From: Catonia carolina
Taxonomy: Eukaryota > Arthropoda > Insecta > Hemiptera > Achilidae
Length of the DNA stretch: 64,000 nucleotides
Reading direction: 5' to 3'
NCBI GenBank assembly: GCA_035578175.1
Contig: JAQMRL010000002.1
Location: forward strand, 135,889,671 to 135,953,670
A model generated the notes under the pieces. That model searched no databases. It was not told the DNA's origin and was given only the letters and a program-made list of their open reading frames with translations. A program made the position numbers and the translations under genes. Below are positions 53,756-64,000 of the stretch, in pieces. Each line of letters begins with the position of its first letter. Position 1 is the first letter of the stretch.

Positions 53756-55885
53756 TATTGAGATGCATTTTACCAGGAAAATCAAACGTTTTACTTTATA
53801 GTGGTAAAGTAAAACCAGAAAATCATAAAATGGGATTTCCCCGTTTTGATCCCAATGAGGAAATGTTTACTAGTTAATATTGATTGTTGGTGATAAAAGT
53901 TGAGATCACTGAAGTGTTAGATCTACATGTTGACTGTTTTATTTAATTTCATGACTGAAAACTGGAGACTTGTAAAGACTGAAAACTGGAGACATGTCTC
54001 GTGTTGGTGTAGACGTACAGGATGGTTTGTGAGTTCGGAACAGGCTTATGCCTAATCCTTGACAGTAAGAAGAAGAAGAAGAAGAAGATTTTACTATTAC
54101 AAAAATAAGTACAATCATAATCATGAAACTCGCCACTACGATGAATACTTAAAAATATAGAAAAAAACTTCAAAGTTCTCGAAAGGAATTCACAATCCGT
54201 TCGGTTTTTCAACAAATACTATCTAAAATAACACTCCTTAGTTTAAAAAAACTTAGATAGGAAAGAAAAGATTTATAACAAAATATTCATTTTATTCTAA
54301 TTAGGAGTTTTAAAGATTTAAAGATAGATTTGAAGATTTAATCTGTGTAAAATTTAAACTTATTGTGTAGTGTAATTGACAAACCTAGAATTCTAAAGTA
54401 ACATTTCTATTAAAATCTAATTAGTAAACACATGCATAAGTTATATTTTTTCTTGAATATACCAAATTGTAAACAAAAACATGTATAAATTTTCTGTTTA
54501 AGTAGTTTTTTAATATTTACAAATAGCTACAGTATTTTTTTAAATATTATATTACTATGATTGACGATATCTACTCTTTTTTAGTCGCTGCCAATTAAAA
54601 ATTTATTTATTTTATAAAATAATGCGGAGCTAAAGAATTTGGTTCCGTACTAAGTATGATTGCTTTAAATAAGTTGTTCAAGAAATACCTCATTAATTTT
54701 TTTATTAATTTAATTGTACTCTCTTAATTAAATTTAATATTAACTATTTTATATTTTTTTTCCCCTCTACTGGCTTCTAAAATGGGACCAATAGATTTCC
54801 TACGGAAAACCTTAGGAACATGATGAGTATAACACAATTATCATAGAAGTTTAACACTTTAAACTGCATTAACATTTCCAGTTTAAAAATTTCTTTTCAT
54901 ATACTCGTACACCTTTTTATATGAAGTAGATGAAGTAACCAGGAAAAAAGCTTCCTATGTAATTTAATTGAGTAAATATTTACTTAATCAATTAAGCAAA
55001 TAATCAGTATTGCTCCTTGGTGTCTTAATTATAAGGAAAAAATAAGACAGCCAAAAAAGGGCATCTTGTTTAATTTGGAAATTAAAAGTTTATGAACAAT
55101 TAAATAATACATTAAAAAATTATTATTTCTTTAAACAGATTACTAGTTTAATTGGTTAAAGTAAAACAAATGTCGTACAAAACTTGAGTAGATTTGTTTA
55201 GTTTCCATACAAAGGTAAAGTAGTTAACACAACACATAAGACAACTTAATGCGGCCTTGACATACTGGATGTTGTGTTACACATTCTAATAGTCTGTTAT
55301 TTCCAATAAAAGTGCAATAACATTCGGATAATTATTAATTAAATAACATAAAATTAATATTAATTGCTGCACACTTTTAAAGAATTAATTACTTCATTTT
55401 ATGCTACTATGAATAGTGAACATGTAATCAAAACTTAAAAGGTATAATGTTAAGATAAATGTTTACAAAATGGTTTTTATCAGAACTCTACATAATTTTA
55501 CTTAAAAATTTAGACATAGAGATTTCAGGAATTTTGGATGCTACCCATAAATTATCAAATATCTATCCGTCAATAAATTACGATTTTTTTCAAATAAAAA
55601 TATTCTAAAAGAACTAATGATGATTTCTACGAATCTCAAAGGTACTTTCGAGTCTGTAAAGTCGGTTAATGGTAATTTTTACTTATATTTTCTTTATAAA
55701 GAAATTTTTGAAGTCCGGGTAGTTGTTTTAATATTGACAATATCAAGTTTCAAAATTGTCAGTAGTTGCAATAATCGGTAATTACGTAGTAGATTTTTTT
55801 AGAAGCTTATCTGTCCAATATTGAATATACTCTTCTTCAAATTTTCTACGTTTCACTGTTCCTTGATTGTTGTGTCTATAATATA
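53756..55885. other. Unassigned AT-rich sequence
   Basis: A short GAA repeat at about 54068-54090. No gene or repeat family recognised in 2.1 kb. Confidence 0.45.
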
Positions 55886-56250
55886 GTATTTGAAATTGAA
55901 ATATATATTTCTAACCACCAGAATACACTTACAACAGAAAAACACTTACTAATGTTTATAGCGCTTTCGTGTATAACTTGTACACATCTTCAGTAAAATA
56001 AAATTCTTTAAAACATTTTTTCACAACAAAATTTAAAACTTCCTACCATACCATGGTAGATAAGGAGTAGTCGATTCTCTTATCTACCATGGTAGGAGTA
56101 GGAAGTTTTAAATTTTGATATGAAATTTTTTTTTAAAGAATTTTTATATACTAAAGATGTGTACAAGATACACAAAAGCGCTATACACATTGGTAAGTGT
56201 TTTCTGTTACCGTATTCTGATGGTTAGAAATATATATTTCAATTTTAAAT
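55886..56250. repeat. Imperfect ~365 bp palindrome
   Basis: Left edge TTGAAATATATATTTCTAACC and right edge GGTTAGAAATATATATTTCAA are inverse. Pairing continues inward through AACACTTACTAATG, AGCGC, TGTACACATCTT and TAAAACTTCCTACCAT to a centre near 56064 with two CCATGGTAGATAAG/CTTATCTACCATGG blocks. Foldback-type element or fused inverted copies. Confidence 0.8.
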
Positions 56251-56849
56251 AATACGGCTGTTTCTAATCCTACATAGGATGTTTGATAAAATAATAATAA
56301 TATAATATTTATATAATCATTATAATATAGATTATAATAATGATTATGATAATGAGATTATAATAATGATAATTATAATATAGATTATAATAATGATAGA
56401 TTTTGATAGATTAGATAGATAATGATGATATTAGATATATCATCATCATATTTATAGTAGAATCAAATATAACTTAGTCGAATCCTACCATTATTTTGAT
56501 ATCTCCACATTGCATTATTGGTCATCCGCGTTCCCTTCTTCCTGACCATGGTTTCCATTTTTGAATAACATTATTACCATCTACTGTCTGTTTTTCATTA
56601 CTGCGCGCTTTTTTCTATTTTCGTTAAGCCATTTTTTGTGCAATGTTTCCTATACGTTAGTGATGTTTCATTAATATTTGTTTGGTTTTTGATGTTGCAA
56701 TGTTACCCCTATCTTCCTTAGCACTTCGCGGTTTTTTATAATTTTCTATTATTATTATTTTCATTCCATACTTTTATAATTAATTGGTAAGTGTTCAATT
56801 TATACACAACGAAATCAGAGTAGTAATATTCACAGGGTGCTTAATCAAA
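56251..56849. other. Unassigned AT-rich sequence with ATAATGAT-type repeats
   Basis: 56285-56450 is a degenerate simple repeat of ATAATAATGAT/GATTATAATA units. No gene recognised. Confidence 0.5.
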
Positions 56850-57110
56850 CCTTAGTTAAATTGAAGAATTTGACAGTGCGGGCAGAATTCTTCATCCACC
56901 TTGGCTTGGAAGAACATAATAGGAATTTAAGAACCAAATCTCCGGCTCTCAGTTGTAGCTGAGTTACAGGATTCAGCCAAGAGTCCCAGCTTATAATTTT
57001 CTGTTTTTCCTCTAACAAAAATACACACATTTGGTTATCATACGTTAGTACTGGGAGCATATATGAATAAAATACCTTGGTCTTCAATAACTTGGCTTTT
57101 TTTGTCTCTC
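56850..57110 (-). pseudogene. Probable LINE reverse-transcriptase fragment
   Basis: Minus-strand frame KTKVFYSYMLPVLTYDNQMC resembles the KxKVFxxxVLPVLTYGxET block downstream of the RT catalytic core. No clear similarity after that; a few decayed residues remain. Confidence 0.45.
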
Positions 57111-60100
57111 AGAATAACATTAATTTTTCCAAATTCTGCCCAACCTAAACTGAAGATGGTCTTCAATCAACTTCCACCGTTTCCTCATTCAAGTTTCTAG
57201 TTAGCTACCATTAATTCTTCTATATTTTCTGTATTCATATGTGTCTGGATTTCAATAACCAGTTATAATTAAAGTAATACTAAATTGTTCTCAATATTAT
57301 TATAAAATAATGTATAAAATATTTCCAGAGAGGTTATACAAAATTACACCTTCTCTCCACAACTAACATTCATTCCAATAAACACCGTTGAAAAACTGAT
57401 TGGGGAATCATGAATCATTATTTGTTAACCTACAAAATTTGTAATTCTTTCTCATTACGGGTTTGGAGGTAGTATGACATCCCTAAAACCACAGATAAAA
57501 ACTAAAAATACCAGAGGACTGCACTTGAAGTAAACATAATATAAAACCATTAGGTGGCAATGCACTGGTTATTGAGCTATTATGAAGGGAAGGCAGGAGT
57601 GTTATATAATCCATCTACACGCACGTTTCATTCTGATCACGTTTTATTCTGCAAACAAACTACAGATATTCTGTAATCTAATTCACTGCACTACAATTAT
57701 TTTCTATTTTATTAAGAAAAGAAATCAGTACAATAGAACAAGTGAATGCAATGCCATTTAAATAGTTTACTATTATAATTTTTTTAATACTACAGTTTGA
57801 AGTTGAATGCTCTGTTGTATAATTATGTAAATTTATAAATCATGATTTATTTTTAATTTACCTCGTCGGCGTTACGCTTTGCGCAAATAGAATTAAAATA
57901 ACGTTTTTCTGTTACTATAAATTTTCATTAGAATTATACGAAGGATTAAAGGTCAAAACGATCACATCTAAATTCTAATTTATAGTTGCTATAAAGTAAT
58001 TTTAAGCTACAGTACTGTGCTTTCTATGTAATATTTCTAATAATTTGGAACGAATTGAAATAGGTATTAAAAAATGTTAGGTAGTTCTAAATTTTTAACA
58101 TGAATGATAAACCCTTAAATTTCAACCTGGTCAAATCTACTGATTGCAAGCACCCATGTTTGTTTTGTTTTTAACAATAGAAATAGAGATCTCAAGTTTC
58201 TAACCATTAATTTTTGGGTGCCAATTCATTATCAAATGCCGAATATTTTTGTTTTTGTTTTTTGTCCGACAGTGTTATGCACATTTAGCCAAAAAGCAGA
58301 CAATGAAGTGATCAAAAGCCATTAGATAAACGTGATTATAGAAGATACTGTGTTTTATACAAAATTTATGTTTCTGTCTTAATATGGGAATTGTCTTCAC
58401 TTAAACAATATTATCAACGTGATAACCATTTAATTTAAGTTTGACCTGTGCGCAGTCGTGTAATTGACAGGGACAAGCATTGGTGTTTGATCATTTTACT
58501 ACAGGCGGTCACCATACAAAGTAAGTGCGAAACTTCATCTGCTGACAGAGTAGGCTTGTAGCCATGAAGGTCTTGTGCCATTACACTATGGAAAATATTG
58601 ACGCAGTATTACTTTATTACATAATTATACATAAAATATACAGTGGGGAGAGTCAATTATCTGAACTAATTAGGACCAGAGCTGTTCTGATAAAATCAAA
58701 TACTTGAGATAATCAAACTCGTTAAATACTCTAACACTCTACCGTAACAATGTGATATATAACCTAAATGTTTAAAAATTTATTATAAAGGTAACATTAA
58801 CTTTAGTTAAACTTTAGTTTAACTTTAGAAAACACTAATTTATTATACATTTATTGCAAATGTATAGTACTAAAGATTATAAAAACAGAAGAAAATACGG
58901 AATTTAAAAACTCAATAAATAATGGAATAAACTTCGGTAATGTATCTTAATTCACTTGTGGCCACACTAGAGGCCTTCTTTACAAAGATTTTACGAAAAA
59001 TCTTGAATTTTTCTCTAAACAACCTCAGTTGCCAAGTTAAACAAAGAAACTAAACACAGTATAAATTTTTCATTGAATTGTATATCCGTATTTTTTGGTA
59101 GTAAATAGCCTATGTTTATTTTTATATCTCGTAGATGGTGGTTCGGATAATTGACGGAACGGATGACTGACGTACCGATAATCGACGCTTCTGTGTATAC
59201 GTAGAAAGTGGATACACTTTCCGACAATTCCGTATCCTCTATTCAACCCTATCCTGCTGGTCATTCTCCCTTAACTCATTCAGCCGAATCTTTAACAAAC
59301 ACTCTCCCACCAGAACAGCCTCGGTCTTCCTCTCCCACGCTTTGTCACTGGTATCCACCTTCATAATATGAAGATGGATACCTGCCTGAAGGAAGATGAT
59401 ATTATCATCTGAGATCATCTACCTTCAGGCACTCTCCTCATGTACCCGTACCAGTAAACCGTTTAAATTCCAATGTTTCCGTAGTGATGAAATCAACACC
59501 ATCTCTAGCCCTGACAAACTCATTTCCAAGTCTGTCCAATCTCGTGATTTCACAACTTCGATGCCAAAAGTCCATCTCCACTGCTTTCAGGCGCTTTGAA
59601 TTTCTATCTGACATCTCCGACACGTTTTCTCAATAATAGCGATTTTCAATTACAACTTAATACAACCGCCTTTTGACTTAAATGGTTGTTTTCCAACTCC
59701 AGATTATGGGATTCAATGATTTTACTGCTCTTTCATTCGTAATCCTAACTGGGAGTTCCTCTGCACTCGCACTGTTTGCAGACAACCGCAAACCTAGGTA
59801 AGTACACTAGTGGCATGGTTTTGCGATAGATCCGTCGGCCATTACTAATTGCCTAGCCGAACCTGTTATATTATATTTATAATTGGTGGAAATTTTTAAA
59901 ATTGTTCATAATTTCCCTATGTCCGTCCGTCCGACACACACAGACGTCAAAAACTACAAGAGATAGCAACAAACGGTTTCCTGATTCGTAATATACACCA
60001 AAAGCTACTAGGAATGTATTTTAAGTTCCGGTATTGACAGTAAGTGGCCCAAAACCGGAAGTCAATCAATTAAAGTCGGAATTTGGAAACAAAAATAGTT

Positions 60101-61014
60101 AACAAATTCCTCACAGAAATCATTGATGGTTTTTGCCATAAGTCAAAGGTAAGCCTTTTTGAAAATTTCCATCAGCCATGAGACGCGACGTCTCATTTTT
60201 TCTTATTGACCTTTTTAATCAGAAATTTTTTTTCTTGATATAAATGTAGCCTAAGTACCTGCTATAGTATCCTAATTATAGTAACTTATTTATTATAAAA
60301 ATTTGTTTACTTTCAGCTGAAAGTGTTAAAAATTGTAGAAAATGTATACTGCAGTTAAAATTAAAGGAAATATAATTATTATAGATTGCTTAGATATATA
60401 TTGTTCTTTAGGTCATTAAACAAGGTAAAGAAAGAAATAAAATGTTAAAAGTTTCAATTATTTAATCCAGTAAATACTCTCTTTTCATAAACATAATTAA
60501 ATTAAACGAACTTAATAATTTAATTTATGAATAAATATATTAAAAAGAAAGCGGACATATCAAACGCAAAAGAATCACAAATTCCCAATACTAAATTTTA
60601 AAATTCCTGAATTCGTTATCTTGATCACTATTATATCAAAGTTGTTTTTATTTATTGCTATTAAAAGTTATCTTCCTCTTCAATAAAGAAGTAAATAGAT
60701 ATTGAAGAAGAAAGAAAGAAAACATACAAATTTAGTGAAAATAAAAAAAGAGGGGTGCAGGAAAAGGAATGATTGAAGTCGGCGAAAGATTTCTGTGGAG
60801 TCTCTTCCTCTAGTAAATAAATGAATAAATAATATGCTAATGTAAGCACTTGGTATTTTAAATTTCACTATAAGGTTATGTCAGCCAATATTTCTATATA
60901 ATATATGAAGGGGCTACTACACTAACAGCGTAACCGTACAGAACGTCTCGTTGCTTTTTACTTATTACTATCTTGGCTATCTACATGGAATTTAAATTAT
61001 TTTAAAAAATCTCG
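57111..61014. other. Unassigned AT-rich sequence
   Basis: 3.9 kb without a recognised gene. About 58256-58310 may be an old SINE C fragment. 59925-60080 (CCGTCCGTCCGACACACACAG ... CCGGAAGTCAATCAA) is reminiscent of the microsatellite-plus-CCGGAAGT layout of the Helentron-like elements but could not be aligned to them. Frames at 59015-59620 look random. Confidence 0.45.
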
Positions 61015-61330
61015 AAAATTATTCAAGCGATTCAGAACAAGATTCTACGAACGATAATGCAATGCCCCCTTTACATCACAAACTCAATGTTGCACAAAGA
61101 CTTACAAATCCCACACGTAATTGATGTCTCGAAACAACTATACGAGACAATGCATGACAAATTTGAATTACATGACAACCCTCTCATACAAAACATGTAC
61201 ACTAGGGCGATACCGGGTGCTCAGCGCAGACGTTTGAAGCGCCTCTGGCCAAGAGATTTTCTTGGCCAACTGTAGGACTGTGGTGATGACTGAACGCTCC
61301 TTCAAGTGAATCAAGTTTTGGAACATTAGC
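61015..61330 (+). pseudogene. LINE 3' end with C-terminal coding remnant
   Basis: Plus-strand reading from about 61018 gives FKRFRTRFYERxxMQCPLY-like sequence (shifted), then in one frame LHKDLQIPHVIDVSKQLYE and LHDNPLIQNMY. HKDLxIPxV followed by a short tail is the usual end of Jockey-type LINE proteins. The 3' UTR (GCCTCTGGCCAAGAG, CAAGTTTTGGAAC) matches 41880-42106 in reverse. Confidence 0.7.
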
Positions 61331-63069
61331 TTCACATTTAAAAATTGTATTAATATAATAACAGATACTAAATTTCAATTGAAAGTGTCAAAAAAAAATT
61401 CTCGATGTAGGCATGCAATTGAATCATAAGACAGTATGGTGCGTACTGAAAATAAGTCTCCTTTAACGAAAATTTAAAAAATAATTTTTACAAGATTTTT
61501 GACCTTTACTTCATCCAATTTCTTACCCTAAACGAATGTCTACAAATGTCTACGAATGGGTCAAACTGAAAAAGCTAAAGGTGGTTTTACACGGTCAACT
61601 TTTTGAAAACATCACGGATGAATCATTTTAAGTGAACTCTTTAAACGGCGAATCATCTAAAACGACTATTCAAGATGACGGATGAATGAAATCGAGCTGG
61701 ATTCAACTTTCCGTTCCCTCTTGATGATTCACCCGTATTAAAAAATGATTTATGTATAGATCTATGTAAAAAAAATGAAAATGTTGAAGTAAACCTGACT
61801 CCAGGCTCATTCGCACTTTTGTGTATCTTCTTTTTGTTTTTCATACAAAATGGTTTTTAAATTGAAAGAACAGTTTTAAAAACGTATATAACACCAATCT
61901 AAAATCACGAGTTTTATGTGGGTAGAACACAAAAATGTGTAGGCTAAGTTATAAAAATACATGATTGAAAAATTGAATCTCCAATTTTTAACATTGGAAG
62001 ACATCAAATGCGAAATTTTAAAAATTCGGACTCTGGTAAATTAAGTAGAATTATTTTTAAAATAAAAAATCGTAGTGGTGATATATTTTTATTAACTTTC
62101 TTCACGATGTAACTTTTCATTTCGAAGACGAGTTTTGTGCAAATTAAATCCACTTCTTTACGCAAAAGTTAATTTGATGCAATCTTGAAGTGAACTTACT
62201 GGTTCATTGATGGTGGTGATATGAGTAAATGAGGCGTGAAGTCACCTTCCATTTTAATTCGAGTGATTCATACCGGGTGATTACAAAAAGTGAACCACGT
62301 AAATCAGCTTTGAACTCCTGATTCTTAATTAAATTTATTATAGTGTACATTTTTATGTTTTAAATTCGGAAGGTGAGTAGATGTGCGTCTTGTGCGCTGC
62401 TCACTACATTTCTGTTTTATGTTGTAAACAGTATTATCATAAATATCATTCTAGTAATATTAGAATTATCATTAATATGTATGATCAGTAAGGTAACCAG
62501 TTTATTTACCGCAAAGTAAGTTGCATTACAAACGTATCTAATTCTAAATTATACTTTTGTGTTTTGTAACCTGGAACTCTAGACCATATTTTCTTATCAA
62601 TATAGTTTGATTTTCTTTTGTGTGATTATGATTTCTGTTGATAATATTTTAATAAATATAAGCCCTCTACGAGGCCATATGATTACCTAAGATTCAAACT
62701 ATAAAATTTTACAAATAATACACGCAATACTAAACAGTACCGATGAATACTAATAATTCAAATGCAGTTCATTCTGGTAAGAAACCCTGACTTGTGAAAA
62801 TTCAAACTTAAATAACGAACTCTCATGAACTGAAGTAATTCCTACCGGCCGTAAACAACATCAAACTAGGCGAAGTAATAGAATTATGAGAAAAATCTAA
62901 TTTTAAGTACCAGTTTCCAGGTTTTTATGATATGGTTTATAAAAATGGTTAATAGATTATCAAGCTGTTTAGAATACAAAAGAAAACCCCTCAGAATAGG
63001 TTTTTTAAATGTGGTTTAAAATTTATATGTACAAACACAGAATTTTTATTTCTTTCTTCTTTATCAGTC
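61331..63069. other. Unassigned AT-rich sequence
   Basis: Two transposon-end-like sequences lack partners: AAAGGTGGTTTTACACGGTC at about 61577 and TACCGGGTGATTACAAAAAG at about 62272. No gene recognised. Confidence 0.4.
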
Positions 63070-63665
63070 CATTATCATCCAGTGTTGGATACAAGCCTCC
63101 GTGTATGTCTGCACAATCTCCTGCTCCAAGCCATTAAATCCGAGCCCATTTAGATATGCCCATTTAAATCCGGCCACCAGTTTTAAGTCATCTCTTCACC
63201 GTGTTGGTAAATGACCTTCAGTCGTCTTTCCCACCCAGGGTCTCCACTGCTGAACCACCTTATTTCATCGAGCATCCGTCTTCTCAATGTATGTTGCGTT
63301 TTAGTGATACCACGTCTTGTTTCACGTCCACTAATCCATTTCTCTGCCGAATATCCTCAATTTCTTACTCGGTCTTTTAATTTAACATTTAGTATCAGTC
63401 TTTCCATCGAAATTTGTGTTTTGGCCAGTCTCCCCATCATACCTTTTGTAAAGGACCATATTTGTACACTATAAGAACGGGAAGTTACACGCTAATTAAT
63501 AACTGCTCTTCTTAGTCTTAAGGGAATTTTATGATTTTCAGGATTTTACTTTGTCTTCCGAAATTTACACTACGCTGATTTACGCGCCTCTCTATTTCAG
63601 TGGTGATTATTTCCCCCACATGTCCGAGATAGATGGATTCAACTGCACGCTGTATAACAGAGTCT
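63070..63665 (-). pseudogene. Decayed LINE endonuclease/reverse-transcriptase C-terminus
   Basis: Minus-strand pieces in three frames follow a known order: ITTEIERRVNQRS, then a VLPVLIYG-like block, WRPWVGKTTEGHLPTRWRDD, and at the end EACIQHWM. I recall this order (TEIKRRI ... VLPVLTYG ... GRPPTRWxDD ... EAYVQQW) from the C-terminus of common insect LINE polyproteins. Many stops and frameshifts; non-functional. Confidence 0.65.
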
Positions 63666-63732
63666 ACAACTACAATATCTCAGTTTTCATTCTGTTTATC
63701 TAAATTTTTATTTAGTTTAACATAAAGTTTTT

Positions 63733-63884
63733 TGTGCTCGCCTCTCATCATGCGGTCTTGGGTTCGAATCCCACTCAGACACGGTATATTTTCATACGTT
63801 ACAAAAAATAATTTCATCCTTCACCGTCTGCATTAGCAGTAATTGCAGAACAGCTGAACGTTAAACTAAAAAAAAAAAAAAAAA
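63733..63884 (+). mobile_element. SINE family C, copy 4
   Basis: The head has a perfect box B (GGTTCGAATCCCAC). The body has CACCGTCTGCATTAGCAG and ends in a 16-18 base A run (about 63868-63883). Confidence 0.8.
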
Positions 63885-64000
63885 CAAGTTCAAGAGTTAT
63901 ACTGTACATTTATGAGTATGCGCAGCATATAGGTCTAGGCTATTTATGGGTTTATGACTATGTTTATGGGTCTGGGTGTTTGGTAGAAGCTTGGAAAATT

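Noticed and set aside
59015..59623. Several 60-70 residue frames on both strands
   Set aside because: No motifs, no splice context and no similarity between frames; consistent with chance.
61577..62290. Possible Harbinger-like or mariner-like element between AGGTGGTTTTACACGG and TACCGGGTGATTAC
   Set aside because: The two end-like sequences do not pair with each other and no partners were found.

Overview
This is a piece of an AT-rich animal nuclear genome, most likely from an insect. Evidence: one gene with a GT-AG intron, tRNA-derived SINEs, mariner/hAT/piggyBac/Harbinger-type transposons, decayed non-LTR reverse transcriptases, and a Gypsy-type retroelement whose Env has the architecture of insect errantivirus/baculovirus F proteins. 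I cannot name the species. I see no conserved host gene: almost everything recognisable is mobile DNA or its debris, separated by unassigned AT-rich sequence.

Layout. 1-16 kb: a short mariner-like element (1583-2210); a SINE (2241-4336) split by a TTAA-flanked piggyBac-like element, which itself carries a Helentron-like element; several copies of a ~390 bp retroposon (called family R) and of two tRNA-type SINE families (A, ~330-370 bp; C, ~145 bp); an internally deleted mariner (15423-16339). 17.5-18.1 kb: a 550 bp palindrome. 18.4-29.7 kb: a second Helentron-like copy interrupted by a complete, apparently intact Gypsy-class element (19150-29456, coding on the minus strand). It has two 1505 bp LTRs that look identical, a 4 bp target duplication AGAG, a tRNA-Leu-like primer site, gag, pol and env, and a textbook -1 frameshift signal between gag and pol. 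30-43 kb: more SINE/R copies, a Tc1/mariner-like element with ~520 bp terminal inverted repeats, a hAT element with an 8 bp target duplication, LINE 3' ends, and a Harbinger-like element (TAA duplication) holding a pogo-like remnant and an R copy.

43.47-46.85 kb holds the most interesting unit. An intact two-exon gene (606 aa; as I recall the DUF7869 type) lies between 31 bp terminal inverted repeats. The outer few hundred bases on each side carry repeats of a 20 bp motif that is also part of the terminal repeats. I read it as a possibly autonomous DNA transposon with its own transposase and binding-site array. 47-64 kb: a 60 bp minisatellite, a third Helentron-like copy, more SINEs, RT fragments, a pogo-like MITE, palindromes, and long unassigned stretches.

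Nesting gives relative ages. SINE A was present before the piggyBac-like insertion, which was present before the Helentron-like insertion. The Gypsy element is younger than the Helentron-like copy it interrupts, and is probably the youngest insertion in the window.
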